64,000 nucleotides of DNA from an uncultured Bacteroidia bacterium (GTDB lineage: Bacteria; Bacteroidota; Bacteroidia; Bacteroidales; ML635J-15). Made by a program: the position numbers and the translations under genes. The DNA lies in assembly GCA_902776565.1 (NCBI GenBank), contig CACYQN010000017.1, forward strand, positions 1-64,000. Direction: 5' to 3'. The notes beneath the pieces are model-generated. The model ran no database searches and was not told the DNA's origin. It worked only from the letters and a program-made list of their open reading frames with translations. Each line of letters begins with the position of its first letter. Position 1 is the stretch's first letter. Positions 32,026-41,242 of this stretch are shown in pieces.

Positions 32026-34899
32026 TTACTTTTTTACAACTCCATTCTTGTATGTTATTTTCTCAATTGGTTTCTTTGTTTCTATATTGACTGTAACAGT
32101 TTTCCCGTTACGTATTCCATTCTTTACACTGATTATTTCCTTTTTACCTTTATTCTCTGGCATTTCAACCTTTCCGTTGCATAGTTTCATTGAAGAAATT
32201 TGCCTGAATGTTTCCAATTCGTTGTTTGAATAGTCCGTTTCAACTAGCAAATCAATATCATGATAATACATTTGCCATATCCCAATCCTCTTATTGTTTT
32301 CCATTTTTCCCGATAAAATGACTTTATCATTTTGAGAATCCTTGTATATATAGTTGCCGTTCATTGTTTTCGATTTATTTTCCTTGAATATCATGTTGAA
32401 ATCTTTTACATCTACATTTTTCAAGACAAAACTTTGCCACGAACTATATTCAATATCATAAACATAATTGCCTTTATACTCTACATGGCGAATCTTGTTA
32501 CCTGTTGTAAAGTAAAATTCCTCAATAATACTATTTTCTAAATCAGAATTGTAATATGTTAAGGTATTGGGGTCGTCATTGCTATAATCAACCTTTACAT
32601 ACAATTTACCGTTGCGATAAATAGACCATTCCCCTGTCTTCATATTACGAGCAAACTGTCCTTTTTCAATATCATTGCCAAGACTGTCTTTAAATTCATA
32701 AATTCCATATTTTTCACCATCTAAATAATTGTATTTCACGCACTTCTTTTGCCAATCAGAATTGTAATGCCTTTTATTGGCTTCCATTTCCGTCAAGACT
32801 TTTATTGGTTCGTCTGCAACATTAACGATGCCAATTCCTTTGTAAGAATCATCTCTTATGTAATACATTACTTGTCCATCCAACTCGCCATTCTTATAAT
32901 TTTCCTCCTTATATAAAACATAGTTTCCATTTCCTTTTACATCATCATAATACTCCCACTTTCCTTCCGGTAACCCATTTTTATAATTCTCAACTCGCAC
33001 GGTTTGATTATTATAACTTCCATATCTCCATTGACCATTTTTCTTGCCTTTATGATACTGACCTTTAGACAATTCGCAGCCTGCTTTCCCTGACTCCCAG
33101 TCTGGATGCCAAGAAACATATTCGCCCTCCAACTTGTTGTTCGCGTAAGAGCCACATATACACGAATCTAAATAATCGTGATGAAATTCTCCGTTCTTTT
33201 CTCCGTTAACATAAATATAATCCCATTTGAACTTAATGCTAATTTTTTCTCCAGTTGAATCGGTAGTTGTATATGGCGAAATCCAACATCCGCATACTTT
33301 GTCTTCCAATTTCCCCATTTTATAGAAACCTGTTTCAACCGTATCATTAGCATTTTTGTTGTACTCTCCATTTAGATAACCTTCCGAATATGAACATTCA
33401 TAAACTAGGTTGCCTTTTTCATCATATTCCTTATATGGACCGTCCAATTCTCCCTTTACAAATTTTTCTGTCGTCATTATTTTTCCATTAGAATGATATG
33501 ATTTCCTTTCTCCAGTTATAGTGTCATTTTTCAGACTGTATTCAACCTTCAAATAACCATCCCAGTAGTCGTATTCTCGTTTAATTCCAGTAAATCCCAT
33601 AATAGAATCTGTTATACCATCTTCTACCAAAAGTCCATCTTCGTAACGCTTGTATGATTTCAAAACGCCATTATTGTACGACAATGTCATTACCTTATTC
33701 CCGTCAATATCATAAACAGGAATATTTCCGTGTGGCTTGTTATCCTTATATGATACTTTTACATTATAATACTTCTCATCGCTATCAATAAAATCAATTT
33801 GTTCATCAAGTTTGACAAAATCGTCATAGTCATACATTCTAAAAATATTTTCTGGCTTTTTTTTCAAATACTCCCAACCAGTAAACTTGCCTTTTGCTAC
33901 TTTCCCATCTTCTGTAAGGGTATCACTATAATATTCGTGTAAAACACCTGTAAAATCATCAATGCCGGCAAAGTCATATTCCGAACACGGGCGACTTTTC
34001 ATACCTGTACTTATAAATTCCTGCCTAAGAGGCATGCGATTTGTAAATGACCCTTCTTGAATAATATGTTTACCAAATAAATCATACACTTTGACTTTCC
34101 CTGTAAAATTGCCATCTTTCATCTGTCCATCATAAGCCAATCGCCCTTTTGCATCATACATTTTAAATTGACCATTTTCACTTCCTTTTACAAAATTTGT
34201 TGAATAGTATTTCAGATATTCTTCATCTTCTGCAGATTTTCCAAAGCCCCAAAACCAATGTTTTCTTTTGCGAGACACTTCACATTTGCCCTCAAGTAAT
34301 CCATTTTTTAGATTGTACTTAAAAAGATAACCATTTATATATTCTTCTTTATAACCATTTCTATCATCCGCTTCACTTCCCTTACGCAATACTTTAAAGT
34401 CGAAAATATTTGATGTTTCATAATAATCGTATTTTTTCGTTCTATTAACGAGAGTAAGATAGTAACCGTCATTGTAATATTCTGTTGTCTGAACATTATC
34501 ATCAAATTTTGTTTTGCCGGACTTGAATCCTGCCGATTGTATTTGTTCGCGTATTTTGGGGAAGTATTCATTATTAAACATACGATAACTAAGTTTACAA
34601 GGACGATTTCTATAACACCATAAAGTTATCCAAGCAGTAGCCATGTCCTCATAAGTCAATCCGTGAGCAAATTTTATTATTTGAAATTTATTTCCATCGA
34701 TATAATCATTATCTGCCTTATAAAACATCCATCCCTTTGCTGTTAGGATTGATTCTGCCTTTTCGTAACTGCTTTGCGATACAATATTTGTCAGGTCGCT
34801 AATAGATAATTTTTGTGGATAAAGCGAACCGAATAAGAGTAATGACAAAATAGTCAAGAGAACCCTTTTGCATAATGAACTATTATATTCCAAATTCAT
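32026..34899 (-). CDS. Exported MORN/YwqK-type repeat protein (957 residues)
   Basis: A signal peptide (about 1-29, LLTILSLLLFGSLYPQ) precedes a DUF-like N-terminal ~170 residues. Then come very many MORN-variant repeats of the form (D/N)GxxxxY(D/H)xxG(K/N)(L/I)xxxxxYxNGxLxG. Examples are NGQFKMYDAKGRLAYDG, DGPYKEYDEKGNLVYECSY, NGEFHHDY and TGEWSIYRNGKLYVKVDYS. YwqK-like repeats form extended beta-structures and are widespread in Bacteroidetes lipoproteins and secreted proteins. The length is unusual. Its coding sequence is strongly AT-rich. Surface or periplasmic location inferred; function unknown. Confidence 0.8.
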   Translation of the reverse strand: MNLEYNSSLCKRVLLTILSLLLFGSLYPQKLSISDLTNIVSQSSYEKAESILTAKGWMFYKADNDYIDGNKFQIIKFAHGLTYEDMATAWITLWCYRNRPCKLSYRMFNNEYFPKIREQIQSAGFKSGKTKFDDNVQTTEYYNDGYYLTLVNRTKKYDYYETSNIFDFKVLRKGSEADDRNGYKEEYINGYLFKYNLKNGLLEGKCEVSRKRKHWFWGFGKSAEDEEYLKYYSTNFVKGSENGQFKMYDAKGRLAYDGQMKDGNFTGKVKVYDLFGKHIIQEGSFTNRMPLRQEFISTGMKSRPCSEYDFAGIDDFTGVLHEYYSDTLTEDGKVAKGKFTGWEYLKKKPENIFRMYDYDDFVKLDEQIDFIDSDEKYYNVKVSYKDNKPHGNIPVYDIDGNKVMTLSYNNGVLKSYKRYEDGLLVEDGITDSIMGFTGIKREYDYWDGYLKVEYSLKNDTITGERKSYHSNGKIMTTEKFVKGELDGPYKEYDEKGNLVYECSYSEGYLNGEYNKNANDTVETGFYKMGKLEDKVCGCWISPYTTTDSTGEKISIKFKWDYIYVNGEKNGEFHHDYLDSCICGSYANNKLEGEYVSWHPDWESGKAGCELSKGQYHKGKKNGQWRYGSYNNQTVRVENYKNGLPEGKWEYYDDVKGNGNYVLYKEENYKNGELDGQVMYYIRDDSYKGIGIVNVADEPIKVLTEMEANKRHYNSDWQKKCVKYNYLDGEKYGIYEFKDSLGNDIEKGQFARNMKTGEWSIYRNGKLYVKVDYSNDDPNTLTYYNSDLENSIIEEFYFTTGNKIRHVEYKGNYVYDIEYSSWQSFVLKNVDVKDFNMIFKENKSKTMNGNYIYKDSQNDKVILSGKMENNKRIGIWQMYYHDIDLLVETDYSNNELETFRQISSMKLCNGKVEMPENKGKKEIISVKNGIRNGKTVTVNIETKKPIEKITYKNGVVKK

Positions 34900-34942
34900 T
34901 CTTTTTCTTATTTTCTCCGCCGATTCCCCACCTCGGTATCAA

Positions 34943-34985
34943 CAAAAAAAAGAAAAACGTGGGAATCTTGTTACTCGCTCCCACG
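34943..34985 (-). terminator. Terminator/attenuator hairpin before the MORN gene
   Basis: CGTGGGA and TCCCACG (7-bp perfect stem) with a minus-strand T-rich tract at 34943-34957. Confidence 0.7.
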
Positions 34986-35218
34986 ATTCAAGGTCTTCGC
35001 ATTACCCACCATTGTAAGATTGAGCAACGCGAAGCCCACGCTGTGATATCATTGATGTTATACCAATATACACTAACGCAGACATTCACCGTTGCTTTTT
35101 CTTTGACAATGGTTATCAAAAGTTGCGAAGTTTTGAATCGTCAAAGGAAAACGTCAGTAAACGTCTTTCTATATGTCTGTCTTGCACTCTAGACCATACA
35201 AACGGCATCGAATGTTCG
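34943..35218 (-). ncRNA. Candidate structured RNA or regulated leader upstream of the MORN gene
   Basis: On the minus strand a -7 box (TACTTTTG, 35225-35232) would start an RNA near 35218. It contains an outer stem CTTTGAC/GTCAAAG (35101-35107 with 35140-35146) with the inner stem TCAAAA/TTTTGA, and a second long-range stem AGCAACG/CGTTGCT (35033-35039 with 35090-35096). It ends in a terminator hairpin at 34958-34985 with a T-rich tail. No RNase P, SRP or tmRNA core motifs are visible. It could be a free RNA of ~275 nt or a leader with an attenuator 44 bases before the MORN start. Confidence 0.45.
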
Positions 35219-35224
35219 ACACTG

Positions 35225-35232
35225 CAAAAGTA
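35225..35232 (-). promoter_or_regulatory. -7 box (TACTTTTG, minus strand) for the candidate RNA
   Basis: Reverse complement of CAAAAGTA followed by CAGT, as in other promoters here. The -33 region is weak. Confidence 0.5.
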
Positions 35233-35338
35233 AGATATTTTTAGATTGGGAGAAGAAAAATGTTGGAATTTATTATTTCATCCAATTTTTGCTCGGCAAA
35301 ACGCTCACGGGCAATTCCTGTCGTGCAATACCTATATA

Positions 35339-36547
35339 TTAATATAGCAGTCCGAACATCCACAGCGGAATCCTGTTCTTGTGGCCAATCTCGGTGTCGT
35401 CAACGGCAAGGAAACTGTCGGGTTCGTCCTTTATCTGCTCGAAAGTCTTGCCCATACCGCCGACCTCAAACAAATACCTGCCATCGACAAGGAAATCGCC
35501 CTTTGCCGGATATGCAACAGGAAGCACCTGCCGAACCTGATTGAAGAAAAAAGTCTCCCTTATGGTGCCGATTTCCGTCTTGGCACCAAGAGCATACATC
35601 AAGTTGGTATTGTCAATGAGAATCTTTTCTGGCCGCGCCAATGTCTTCAGGCTCTTGGTGTTGTCGGTAAGCAATGCTATAAGTCCTGCCCGCTGCAAGG
35701 CATAAAGCATCTTCAAGCCTTGATTCCTGTCGGTTTCCAACTGCCCGTACAACTTGCTCATTGTCGGCACCTGTGGCACATGCTCGGCAAGCACCATCAA
35801 CATTTTCCGCGTCTTGTTTATTGTCGATACGCTTACATCGTCAATCTTGGGATAATCCATTTCGAGCACCCTGCTGGCAACATGCTGCAACCGCAATTCG
35901 AAACCGCGCGACACCTCCTTGTAGAAAGGATAATAGCCGTGCCTCAGATACGCATCGAAAAGCGGCATTATGCTCGGAATCTTCTCCTTTACCGACATCG
36001 CTATCTGCACATGCCTTGTCAGCAGGTCGTCCCACGAAACCGCAGGAATGTCAGCAACGCCCTCATAGCTAAGGAATTCCCGAAACGACAATCCCGGCAA
36101 GGTGTAATCAATAAGTCGCCGTGACAAATCGCCTTGCGCAGTTTCGAGCAACAGCATCGACGAACCAGTGTATGCAATATGCAGGTCGGGATAGCCGTCG
36201 TAGAGGTTTTTAAGGATTGTCTGCCATGAATCGTAATGATGCACCTCGTCAACAAACAAATACCTGACACCCTGCGCATACAAGTACGAAACAAGCTCCT
36301 CCAACCTATGCGATGCAAACCAGAAGTCGTCTAGCGAAACATAAAAGGCATCATCGGGATTTGCAAACGATTCCTTTATATGTTGAAGCATCAAGGTGGT
36401 CTTTCCAACACCCCGCTGACCTTTTATCCCAATCAGGCGGTCTCTCCAGTCGATTTCATTGAACAAATACCGATGAAACGACCCGTCAACAAATGCGAGC
36501 CTATTGTGATAAATCTGCATTAACATCTGAACATCATTCGATTCCAT
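35339..36547 (-). CDS. AAA family ATPase (AAA_14/DUF4143-type)
   Basis: 402 residues from the ATG at 36547, preferred over ATG 36571 because the -7 box covers the latter. The Walker A motif is GQRGVGKTTL at about residue 42 and Walker B is VRYLFVDEVHHYDSW, followed by the sensor-1 region IAYTGSSMLLLE. The arginine-rich LSRRLIDYTLPGLSFREFL is typical of this family. The C-terminal half is the DUF4143-type winged helix/nuclease-like region (LIDNTNLMYAL, FEVGGMGKTFEQI). Such ATPases are frequent and variable in Bacteroidetes and Archaea, with unknown function. The gene is divergent from metG. Confidence 0.85.
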   Translation of the reverse strand: MESNDVQMLMQIYHNRLAFVDGSFHRYLFNEIDWRDRLIGIKGQRGVGKTTLMLQHIKESFANPDDAFYVSLDDFWFASHRLEELVSYLYAQGVRYLFVDEVHHYDSWQTILKNLYDGYPDLHIAYTGSSMLLLETAQGDLSRRLIDYTLPGLSFREFLSYEGVADIPAVSWDDLLTRHVQIAMSVKEKIPSIMPLFDAYLRHGYYPFYKEVSRGFELRLQHVASRVLEMDYPKIDDVSVSTINKTRKMLMVLAEHVPQVPTMSKLYGQLETDRNQGLKMLYALQRAGLIALLTDNTKSLKTLARPEKILIDNTNLMYALGAKTEIGTIRETFFFNQVRQVLPVAYPAKGDFLVDGRYLFEVGGMGKTFEQIKDEPDSFLAVDDTEIGHKNRIPLWMFGLLY

Positions 36548-36570
36548 AGCCAAAATATTTTTATATGCCA

Positions 36571-36578
36571 CAAAGGTA
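36571..36578 (-). promoter_or_regulatory. -7 box (TACCTTTG, minus strand) for the AAA ATPase gene
   Basis: Reverse complement of CAAAGGTA, 24 bases upstream of the ATG at 36547. Confidence 0.6.
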
Positions 36579-36608
36579 ATACTTTATTTTTAATCTGCAA
36601 TAAAAAAA

Positions 36609-36744
36609 ATGTTTCCAAACACTAAATCTTATCACTATTTAATGTTTCTAAACACTAAAAACCAAATATCACAATCGTAATAAACAAAAAAAATGTTTAC
36701 ATATACTAAATTATGACATATTTTAATGTTTCCAAACACTAAAT
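36609..36744. repeat. Operator-like array of four ATGTTTCCAAACACTAAAT repeats
   Basis: Copies start at 36609, 36642, 36693 and 36726, with spacings 33, 51 and 33. Two are identical (19 bp), one has CTAAACAC and one is degenerate (ATGTTTACATATACTAAAT). Each core TGTTTCCAAACA is a palindrome. The array lies between the divergent AAA ATPase and metG promoters. Confidence 0.7.
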
Positions 36745-36811
36745 TGGTTTTGAACGTTGTACTTCTTGCAAAAAGTTGTAAATACAGCATCAATTTCTCG
36801 CAAATAAGTTG

Positions 36812-36819
36812 TAATTTTG
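36812..36819 (+). promoter_or_regulatory. -7 box (TAATTTTG) for metG
   Basis: TAnnTTTG match 17 bases before the ATG at 36837. It rules out the in-frame ATG at 36726, which lies in the repeat array. Confidence 0.65.
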
Positions 36820-36836
36820 CACAAAATTTTCAAAAA

Positions 36837-38876
36837 ATGAAAGACTACAAAAGAATTACCATTACTTCCGCTTTGCCGTATGCAAACGGACCTGTACATA
36901 TTGGACATCTGGCTGGCGTGTATGTGCCTGCCGACATCTATGCTCGCTACAACCGCTTGAAACACCGCGACGTACTTTTCATCGGTGGTTCCGACGAACA
37001 CGGCGTTCCCGTAACGCTCAAGGCTCGTAAGGAAGGTGTTACTCCGCAGGACATTGTGGATAGATACCATAAGATAATTAAGGAATCCTTTGAAGAATTT
37101 GGCATTTCGTTCGATATTTACGGTCGTACAAGTGCAGAAATACACCACAAGACTGCTGCTGAATTCTTCCTTTCGCTTTACAACAAGGGTGAATTCGTTG
37201 AAAAGACTTCGATGCAGTTCTACGACGAGCAGGAGCAGCAGTTCCTTGCCGACCGCTACATAATGGGAACTTGTCCCAAGTGCGGTGCCGAAGATGCCTA
37301 CGGCGACCAGTGCGAAAAGTGCGGTTCGTCGCTTAGCCCTACCGAACTTATAAATCCGCGTTCGATGATTAGCGGAAATGCTCCCGTTATGAAGGAAACC
37401 AAGCACTGGTATCTGCCTCTTGACAAGTATGAGGAAGAACTTCGCCACTGGATTCTTGAAGAGCATAAGGAGTGGAAACCAAATGTTTACGGTCAGTGCA
37501 AGTCGTGGTTGGATTCGGGATTGTTCCCACGCGCCGTTACCCGCGATTTGAACTGGGGTGTAAAGGTTCCGCTTGAGGAAGGCAAGGACAAGGTTTTGTA
37601 TGTGTGGTTCGATGCTCCAATCGGCTACATTTCTAATACCAAAATGCTGTATCCCAACGATTGGGAGAAGTGGTGGAAGGACAAGGATACCAAACTGGTT
37701 CATTTCATCGGAAAGGACAACATTGTGTTCCACTGCATAATTTTCCCCTCGATGCTGCGCCACGAAGGTTCCTACATTTTGCCCGACAATGTTCCAGCAA
37801 ATGAGTTCCTTAACCTCGAAGGCAACAAAATCAGCACTTCGCGCAACTGGGCTGTTTGGCTGCACGAATATCTGCGCGACTTCGAAGGTAAGCAGGATGT
37901 TTTGAGATATGTGCTTACGGCAAATGCTCCCGAAACCAAGGACAACGACTTCTCGTGGAAGGATTTCCAGACAAAGAACAACAGCGAACTTGTTGCCATT
38001 ATGGGTAATTTCATCAACCGTGCAGTAGTCTTAACACATAAGTATTTCGGTGGAAATGTTCCGCAGCCGGCCGAGGATACCGACTACGAAAAGGAAATCC
38101 GTGCCGAAATAGCACGCATCAAGGAAAGCCTTGAAAACAATATTGAAAACTACAAGTTCCGTGAGGCTTTGAAGGATGCTATGGCTGTTAGCCGTCTGGG
38201 TAACAAATACTTGGCTGACACCGAGCCATGGAAGCTTATAAAGACGGATGAAGCACGTACTCGCACCATATTGTACTATTCGCTTCAGTTGTGCGCATTG
38301 TCGGCAACTTTGGCAGAACCATTTTTGCCGTTCACAAGTGCCAAGCTGTTCAAGATGCTGAACTTTGAGCGTCCCGACTGGGAAAGCACGACAAAGGTTG
38401 ACTTGATTCCTGTTGGACACAAGATAGGAGAGGCAGAACTGTTATTCGAGCGCATTGAGGATGCTGCTATTGATGCTCAGTTGCAACGCCTTGAAAACAT
38501 TAAGATTGAGAACGAAAAGAACAACTACAAGCCACAGCCTGTTAAGGAAAATGTTGCCTTTGACGACTTTATGAAGGTTGACATCCGTGTTGGTACAGTA
38601 TTGGAATGCTTCAAGGTTCCGAAGGCTGACAAGCTCTTGCAGTTCAAGATAGATGACGGCATGGGCGGAAGGACGATTGTCAGCGGTATTGCAAAATACT
38701 ATACCGAGCCGGAAAAACTTGTCGGTACTCAGGTTTGCTTCATTGCCAACTTTGAGCCGCGCAAGTTGAAGGGCGTTGTTTCGGAAGGTATGATTCTCTC
38801 TGCCGAGGATGCCGATGGTCGTTTGGTTCTGTTGCTGCCGAAGGATTTGGTAAAGTGCGGAGTTAGAGTTGGATAG
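36837..38876 (+). CDS. metG: Methionyl-tRNA synthetase
   Basis: 679 residues. It charges tRNA-Met with methionine in the cytosol. The class I signature HIGH is at residues 21-24 ([14 protein letters not shown]), and the KMSKS-type loop is KISTS ([15 protein letters not shown]). The zinc knuckle insert has two CxxC pairs ([20 protein letters not shown]). The C-terminal ~110 residues are the Trbp111-like tRNA-binding/dimerisation domain ([46 protein letters not shown]), as in E. coli MetG. A terminator follows. Confidence 0.97.
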   Translation: MKDYKRITITSALPYANGPVHIGHLAGVYVPADIYARYNRLKHRDVLFIGGSDEHGVPVTLKARKEGVTPQDIVDRYHKIIKESFEEFGISFDIYGRTSAEIHHKTAAEFFLSLYNKGEFVEKTSMQFYDEQEQQFLADRYIMGTCPKCGAEDAYGDQCEKCGSSLSPTELINPRSMISGNAPVMKETKHWYLPLDKYEEELRHWILEEHKEWKPNVYGQCKSWLDSGLFPRAVTRDLNWGVKVPLEEGKDKVLYVWFDAPIGYISNTKMLYPNDWEKWWKDKDTKLVHFIGKDNIVFHCIIFPSMLRHEGSYILPDNVPANEFLNLEGNKISTSRNWAVWLHEYLRDFEGKQDVLRYVLTANAPETKDNDFSWKDFQTKNNSELVAIMGNFINRAVVLTHKYFGGNVPQPAEDTDYEKEIRAEIARIKESLENNIENYKFREALKDAMAVSRLGNKYLADTEPWKLIKTDEARTRTILYYSLQLCALSATLAEPFLPFTSAKLFKMLNFERPDWESTTKVDLIPVGHKIGEAELLFERIEDAAIDAQLQRLENIKIENEKNNYKPQPVKENVAFDDFMKVDIRVGTVLECFKVPKADKLLQFKIDDGMGGRTIVSGIAKYYTEPEKLVGTQVCFIANFEPRKLKGVVSEGMILSAEDADGRLVLLLPKDLVKCGVRVG

Positions 38877-38926
38877 TTCAATCTAATCCGACACTTCGGC
38901 TTCGCTCGGGGGCGAATATAAAATAT

Positions 38927-38957
38927 AATGGCGATGTTGTAAGACGTCGCCATTTTT
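38927..38957 (+). terminator. Terminator after metG
   Basis: AATGGCGA and TCGCCATT stems around TGTTGTAAGACG, then a T run. Confidence 0.8.
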
Positions 38958-39004
38958 CTTTAGAAATAGATTGCGGTTGCCGTTAGATTTTGTGTGTTAT
39001 TGCA

Positions 39005-40531
39005 TTACTTTTCAAATACCCAGTGACCTGTCTTTGCTGAGCCAGACCATTTGATGTGTAACGTTTTTAGGTCTCGATAAACAGTTCTGACGGTTACATT
39101 TAATTTTTGAGCAATATCTTCTGCTGAAATATAAATGTTGTTTCCTATTAGGTTAAGAACTTTCAGTTGTCTCTTGCCAAGTTTTTGCCTATCATTTTGG
39201 CTATCATTTTGGCTATCATTTTGGCTATCATTTTGACTGACATTTTGACTGACATTTTGACTGACATTTTGACTGACATTTTGACTGACATTTTGATTGG
39301 TATTGTTTTCATTATCAATGTCTTCAGCTCTCCATAATATTGTTCTAAAATCTTCGATTTGATGGAACTCTGGAGTCTTTAAATTCATAGCTTCACAGCT
39401 ATCTATAATGTCAGTTGTTCCAGTACCCATTTGTTCAATATATCCAGCCAAATATACAGGGTTGGCAAGAACTGGATTAACAGGAAACGATGAATGTTCG
39501 CCTTTTAGCTTCTTTATTGTCATTCCTTGTGGCAACCGTCCAGGATTCCACACTTCAAGTCTGTCCTTGAACAGCATTACTTGTACACTACCTGTACTAT
39601 TGTAGTCGCGATGTACCACTGCGTTCACAATCGCTTCTGTTACAGCCTGTGCAGGAAGTTCTGGTGTTACATCCACTTGTGCAGAATGAATACGCTCTCC
39701 AACATGCTGATTGATACGCGACATGACAAATCCAACTGCTTGGTCAACCATTTCGAATACATTGCCTCCGTAGATTTGTTGTGATAGCATTGGTTTCTGA
39801 ACTTTAGTTCCATAAAATTGCGCACATTTGATTGTGGCTGATGCAAACCATTTTTGTACATCTTTTGCAAATAATAGCAATGCAGCATTCTTTATCTTTT
39901 CGTCATCGGTAATCAAGTGAAGACTGCTAAGAATTTGATGTACATTATCCTCCGAATATTGCAGAGGAAACTGCCGTTTTTCACGTGCAATGCCTACAAA
40001 CCAGCGAATTTTAGAAAAGTCAAGGTCGTTTATTGTGGCCTCAGGAAATATTGAAGAATCGAAAGGTCCACTATGCAGGAGGTTGTTTTTCATCATATAA
40101 TCCACCAAAGAAGCATAAACACTACTTTGCAACACTTCGTATGAGCCGAATGAGTTTCGAATTACATCATTGTCTATTCTTTGTTTGAAGTGTTCTTCTT
40201 TTTCTTCGCGATGCGATACTTCCTTGATGAAAGCTAATCGATAGACTTGGTGGGCTGTTGCAGTATTGTATTCGCGTTCCGTAGGTGAAATGCCTTTTGC
40301 GTCTTCAAAACCATATTTTTCTCCGATTAGTAGCAAATAAACATCCGCGTTGGCTGCCTGTTCTAAAAATGCAGTCTGTGCAGATTTGTCTTGTGCTGGC
40401 AATTCCTCAAAAAGGTATGGCTCAAAATATTGCGAAAACAAGGCATCTTGGCGGATGTACGCTGCCAACTGTTTTCGTTCGTTTTGAAATTCGTTTTGTA
40501 CGCTACTAATGAAGATTTTCTTTCTGGGCAT
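39005..40531 (-). CDS. DUF4062 plus GHKL-ATPase/winged-helix protein with NxSQ tandem repeats
   Basis: 508 residues. The N-terminal ~100 residues are DUF4062 (KKIFISSVQNEFQNERKQL, ADVYLLLIGEKYG), a fold related to TIR/SIR-type nucleotide-binding domains. Residues about 270-400 form a HATPase_c_4-like region, as in RecG-like transcriptional regulators (PAQAVTEAIVNAVVHRDYN, VQVMLFKDRLEVWNPG, EQMGTGTTDIID). A tract of about nine NVSQ/NDSQ tetrads follows. The C-terminus is a winged-helix or DeoR-like HTH (ISAEDIAQKLNVTVRTVYRDLKTL). It is probably a DNA-binding, ligand- or NTP-sensing regulator; related proteins occur in defence-rich and accessory regions. Function inferred only. Confidence 0.8.
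   Translation of the reverse strand: MPRKKIFISSVQNEFQNERKQLAAYIRQDALFSQYFEPYLFEELPAQDKSAQTAFLEQAANADVYLLLIGEKYGFEDAKGISPTEREYNTATAHQVYRLAFIKEVSHREEKEEHFKQRIDNDVIRNSFGSYEVLQSSVYASLVDYMMKNNLLHSGPFDSSIFPEATINDLDFSKIRWFVGIAREKRQFPLQYSEDNVHQILSSLHLITDDEKIKNAALLLFAKDVQKWFASATIKCAQFYGTKVQKPMLSQQIYGGNVFEMVDQAVGFVMSRINQHVGERIHSAQVDVTPELPAQAVTEAIVNAVVHRDYNSTGSVQVMLFKDRLEVWNPGRLPQGMTIKKLKGEHSSFPVNPVLANPVYLAGYIEQMGTGTTDIIDSCEAMNLKTPEFHQIEDFRTILWRAEDIDNENNTNQNVSQNVSQNVSQNVSQNVSQNDSQNDSQNDSQNDRQKLGKRQLKVLNLIGNNIYISAEDIAQKLNVTVRTVYRDLKTLHIKWSGSAKTGHWVFEK
39189..39296. repeat. 12-bp in-frame tandem repeat inside the DUF4062 gene
   Basis: About nine 12-bp units: four of the CTATCATTTTGG type and five of the CTGACATTTTGA type (plus-strand reading). 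They encode NDSQ and NVSQ tetrads. Copy-number changes keep the frame, so linker length can vary. Confidence 0.85.
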
Positions 40532-40616
40532 AGTTTTTTTAGATTAAGAGAACTTAAAAAAATGTAGAATTTGAAGAACAAAAATAATTGGAAAATTTGG
40601 TTGCAATAAATTTTGT

Positions 40617-41174
40617 TTACTTTCCCAATTCCTTAACCAGCCACTCAATTTCTTCCTTGTTCAATTTCATGCATCTGATGTGCCATAATGCTTTTTCGGC
40701 ACGATGCCATTTGTTGGTTTTGATTGGCTTGGGAGACTTGCCTTCTTCTACAAAGTCCGACAAATCTGGATTTTGCGACCAGTTGTTAATTGTGCCATCA
40801 GCATTTATGGCAATTTCAATATAGTCGCCGTATCCTTTTTCATAGGGCGGGATAAGTTTGTTGGGTACGTAACCATTAATTTGACAAATCGGATTCTTCT
40901 CTGCGTCTAACAAGGTATATGTGCCACTGTCACGGACTTTAGCCCACATTCGTAGATAGCCGTATTCTTCATTCCAATCTTGCATTTTACCATTTTTCAA
41001 ATCAATCATAAACTCTAATCTTAGAGTTTCTTTATTGAGCATTGGCGGAGTGAAATCGGCATCAACTTCCAATTCGTTCATTATGCCATTGTCAAATGTT
41101 ATCAAATCGTCCTCTTTGTCGTATGGTATGGAAATGTGTAGGTAGTAGGCTTGAGCTCTAAGTTGTTCAATCAT
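40617..41174 (-). CDS. Hypothetical protein of 185 residues
   Basis: No signal peptide, membrane helix or recognised family. The N-terminal half alternates short beta-strand-like stretches (RAQAYYLHISIPYD, LRLEFMIDLKNGKMQDW, YGYLRMWAKVRDSGTYTLLD). The middle has YVPNKLIPPYEKGYGDYIEIAI, and the C-terminal ~30 residues form a charged helix (WHRAEKALWHIRCMKLNKEEIEWLVKEL). The coding potential is good and there is no overlap. It lies between the DUF4062 protein and trkA but is separated from both, so context offers no function. Confidence 0.65.
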   Translation of the reverse strand: MIEQLRAQAYYLHISIPYDKEDDLITFDNGIMNELEVDADFTPPMLNKETLRLEFMIDLKNGKMQDWNEEYGYLRMWAKVRDSGTYTLLDAEKNPICQINGYVPNKLIPPYEKGYGDYIEIAINADGTINNWSQNPDLSDFVEEGKSPKPIKTNKWHRAEKALWHIRCMKLNKEEIEWLVKELGK

Positions 41175-41242
41175 AGATTATTTATTTTACTAGTGGATAA
41201 ATTTGGATATGTCTTTCTTGTATATTATTCTTATTTCTGAGT

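Noticed and set aside
34875..35192. Open frame of 105 codons on the plus strand over the candidate RNA
   Set aside because: No domain, low-complexity start, and the opposite strand shows promoter, stems and terminator. A protein cannot be excluded but is not supported.
36723..37865. 380-codon open frame on the minus strand opposite metG
   Set aside because: Antisense to the catalytic core of metG, with no recognisable domain.
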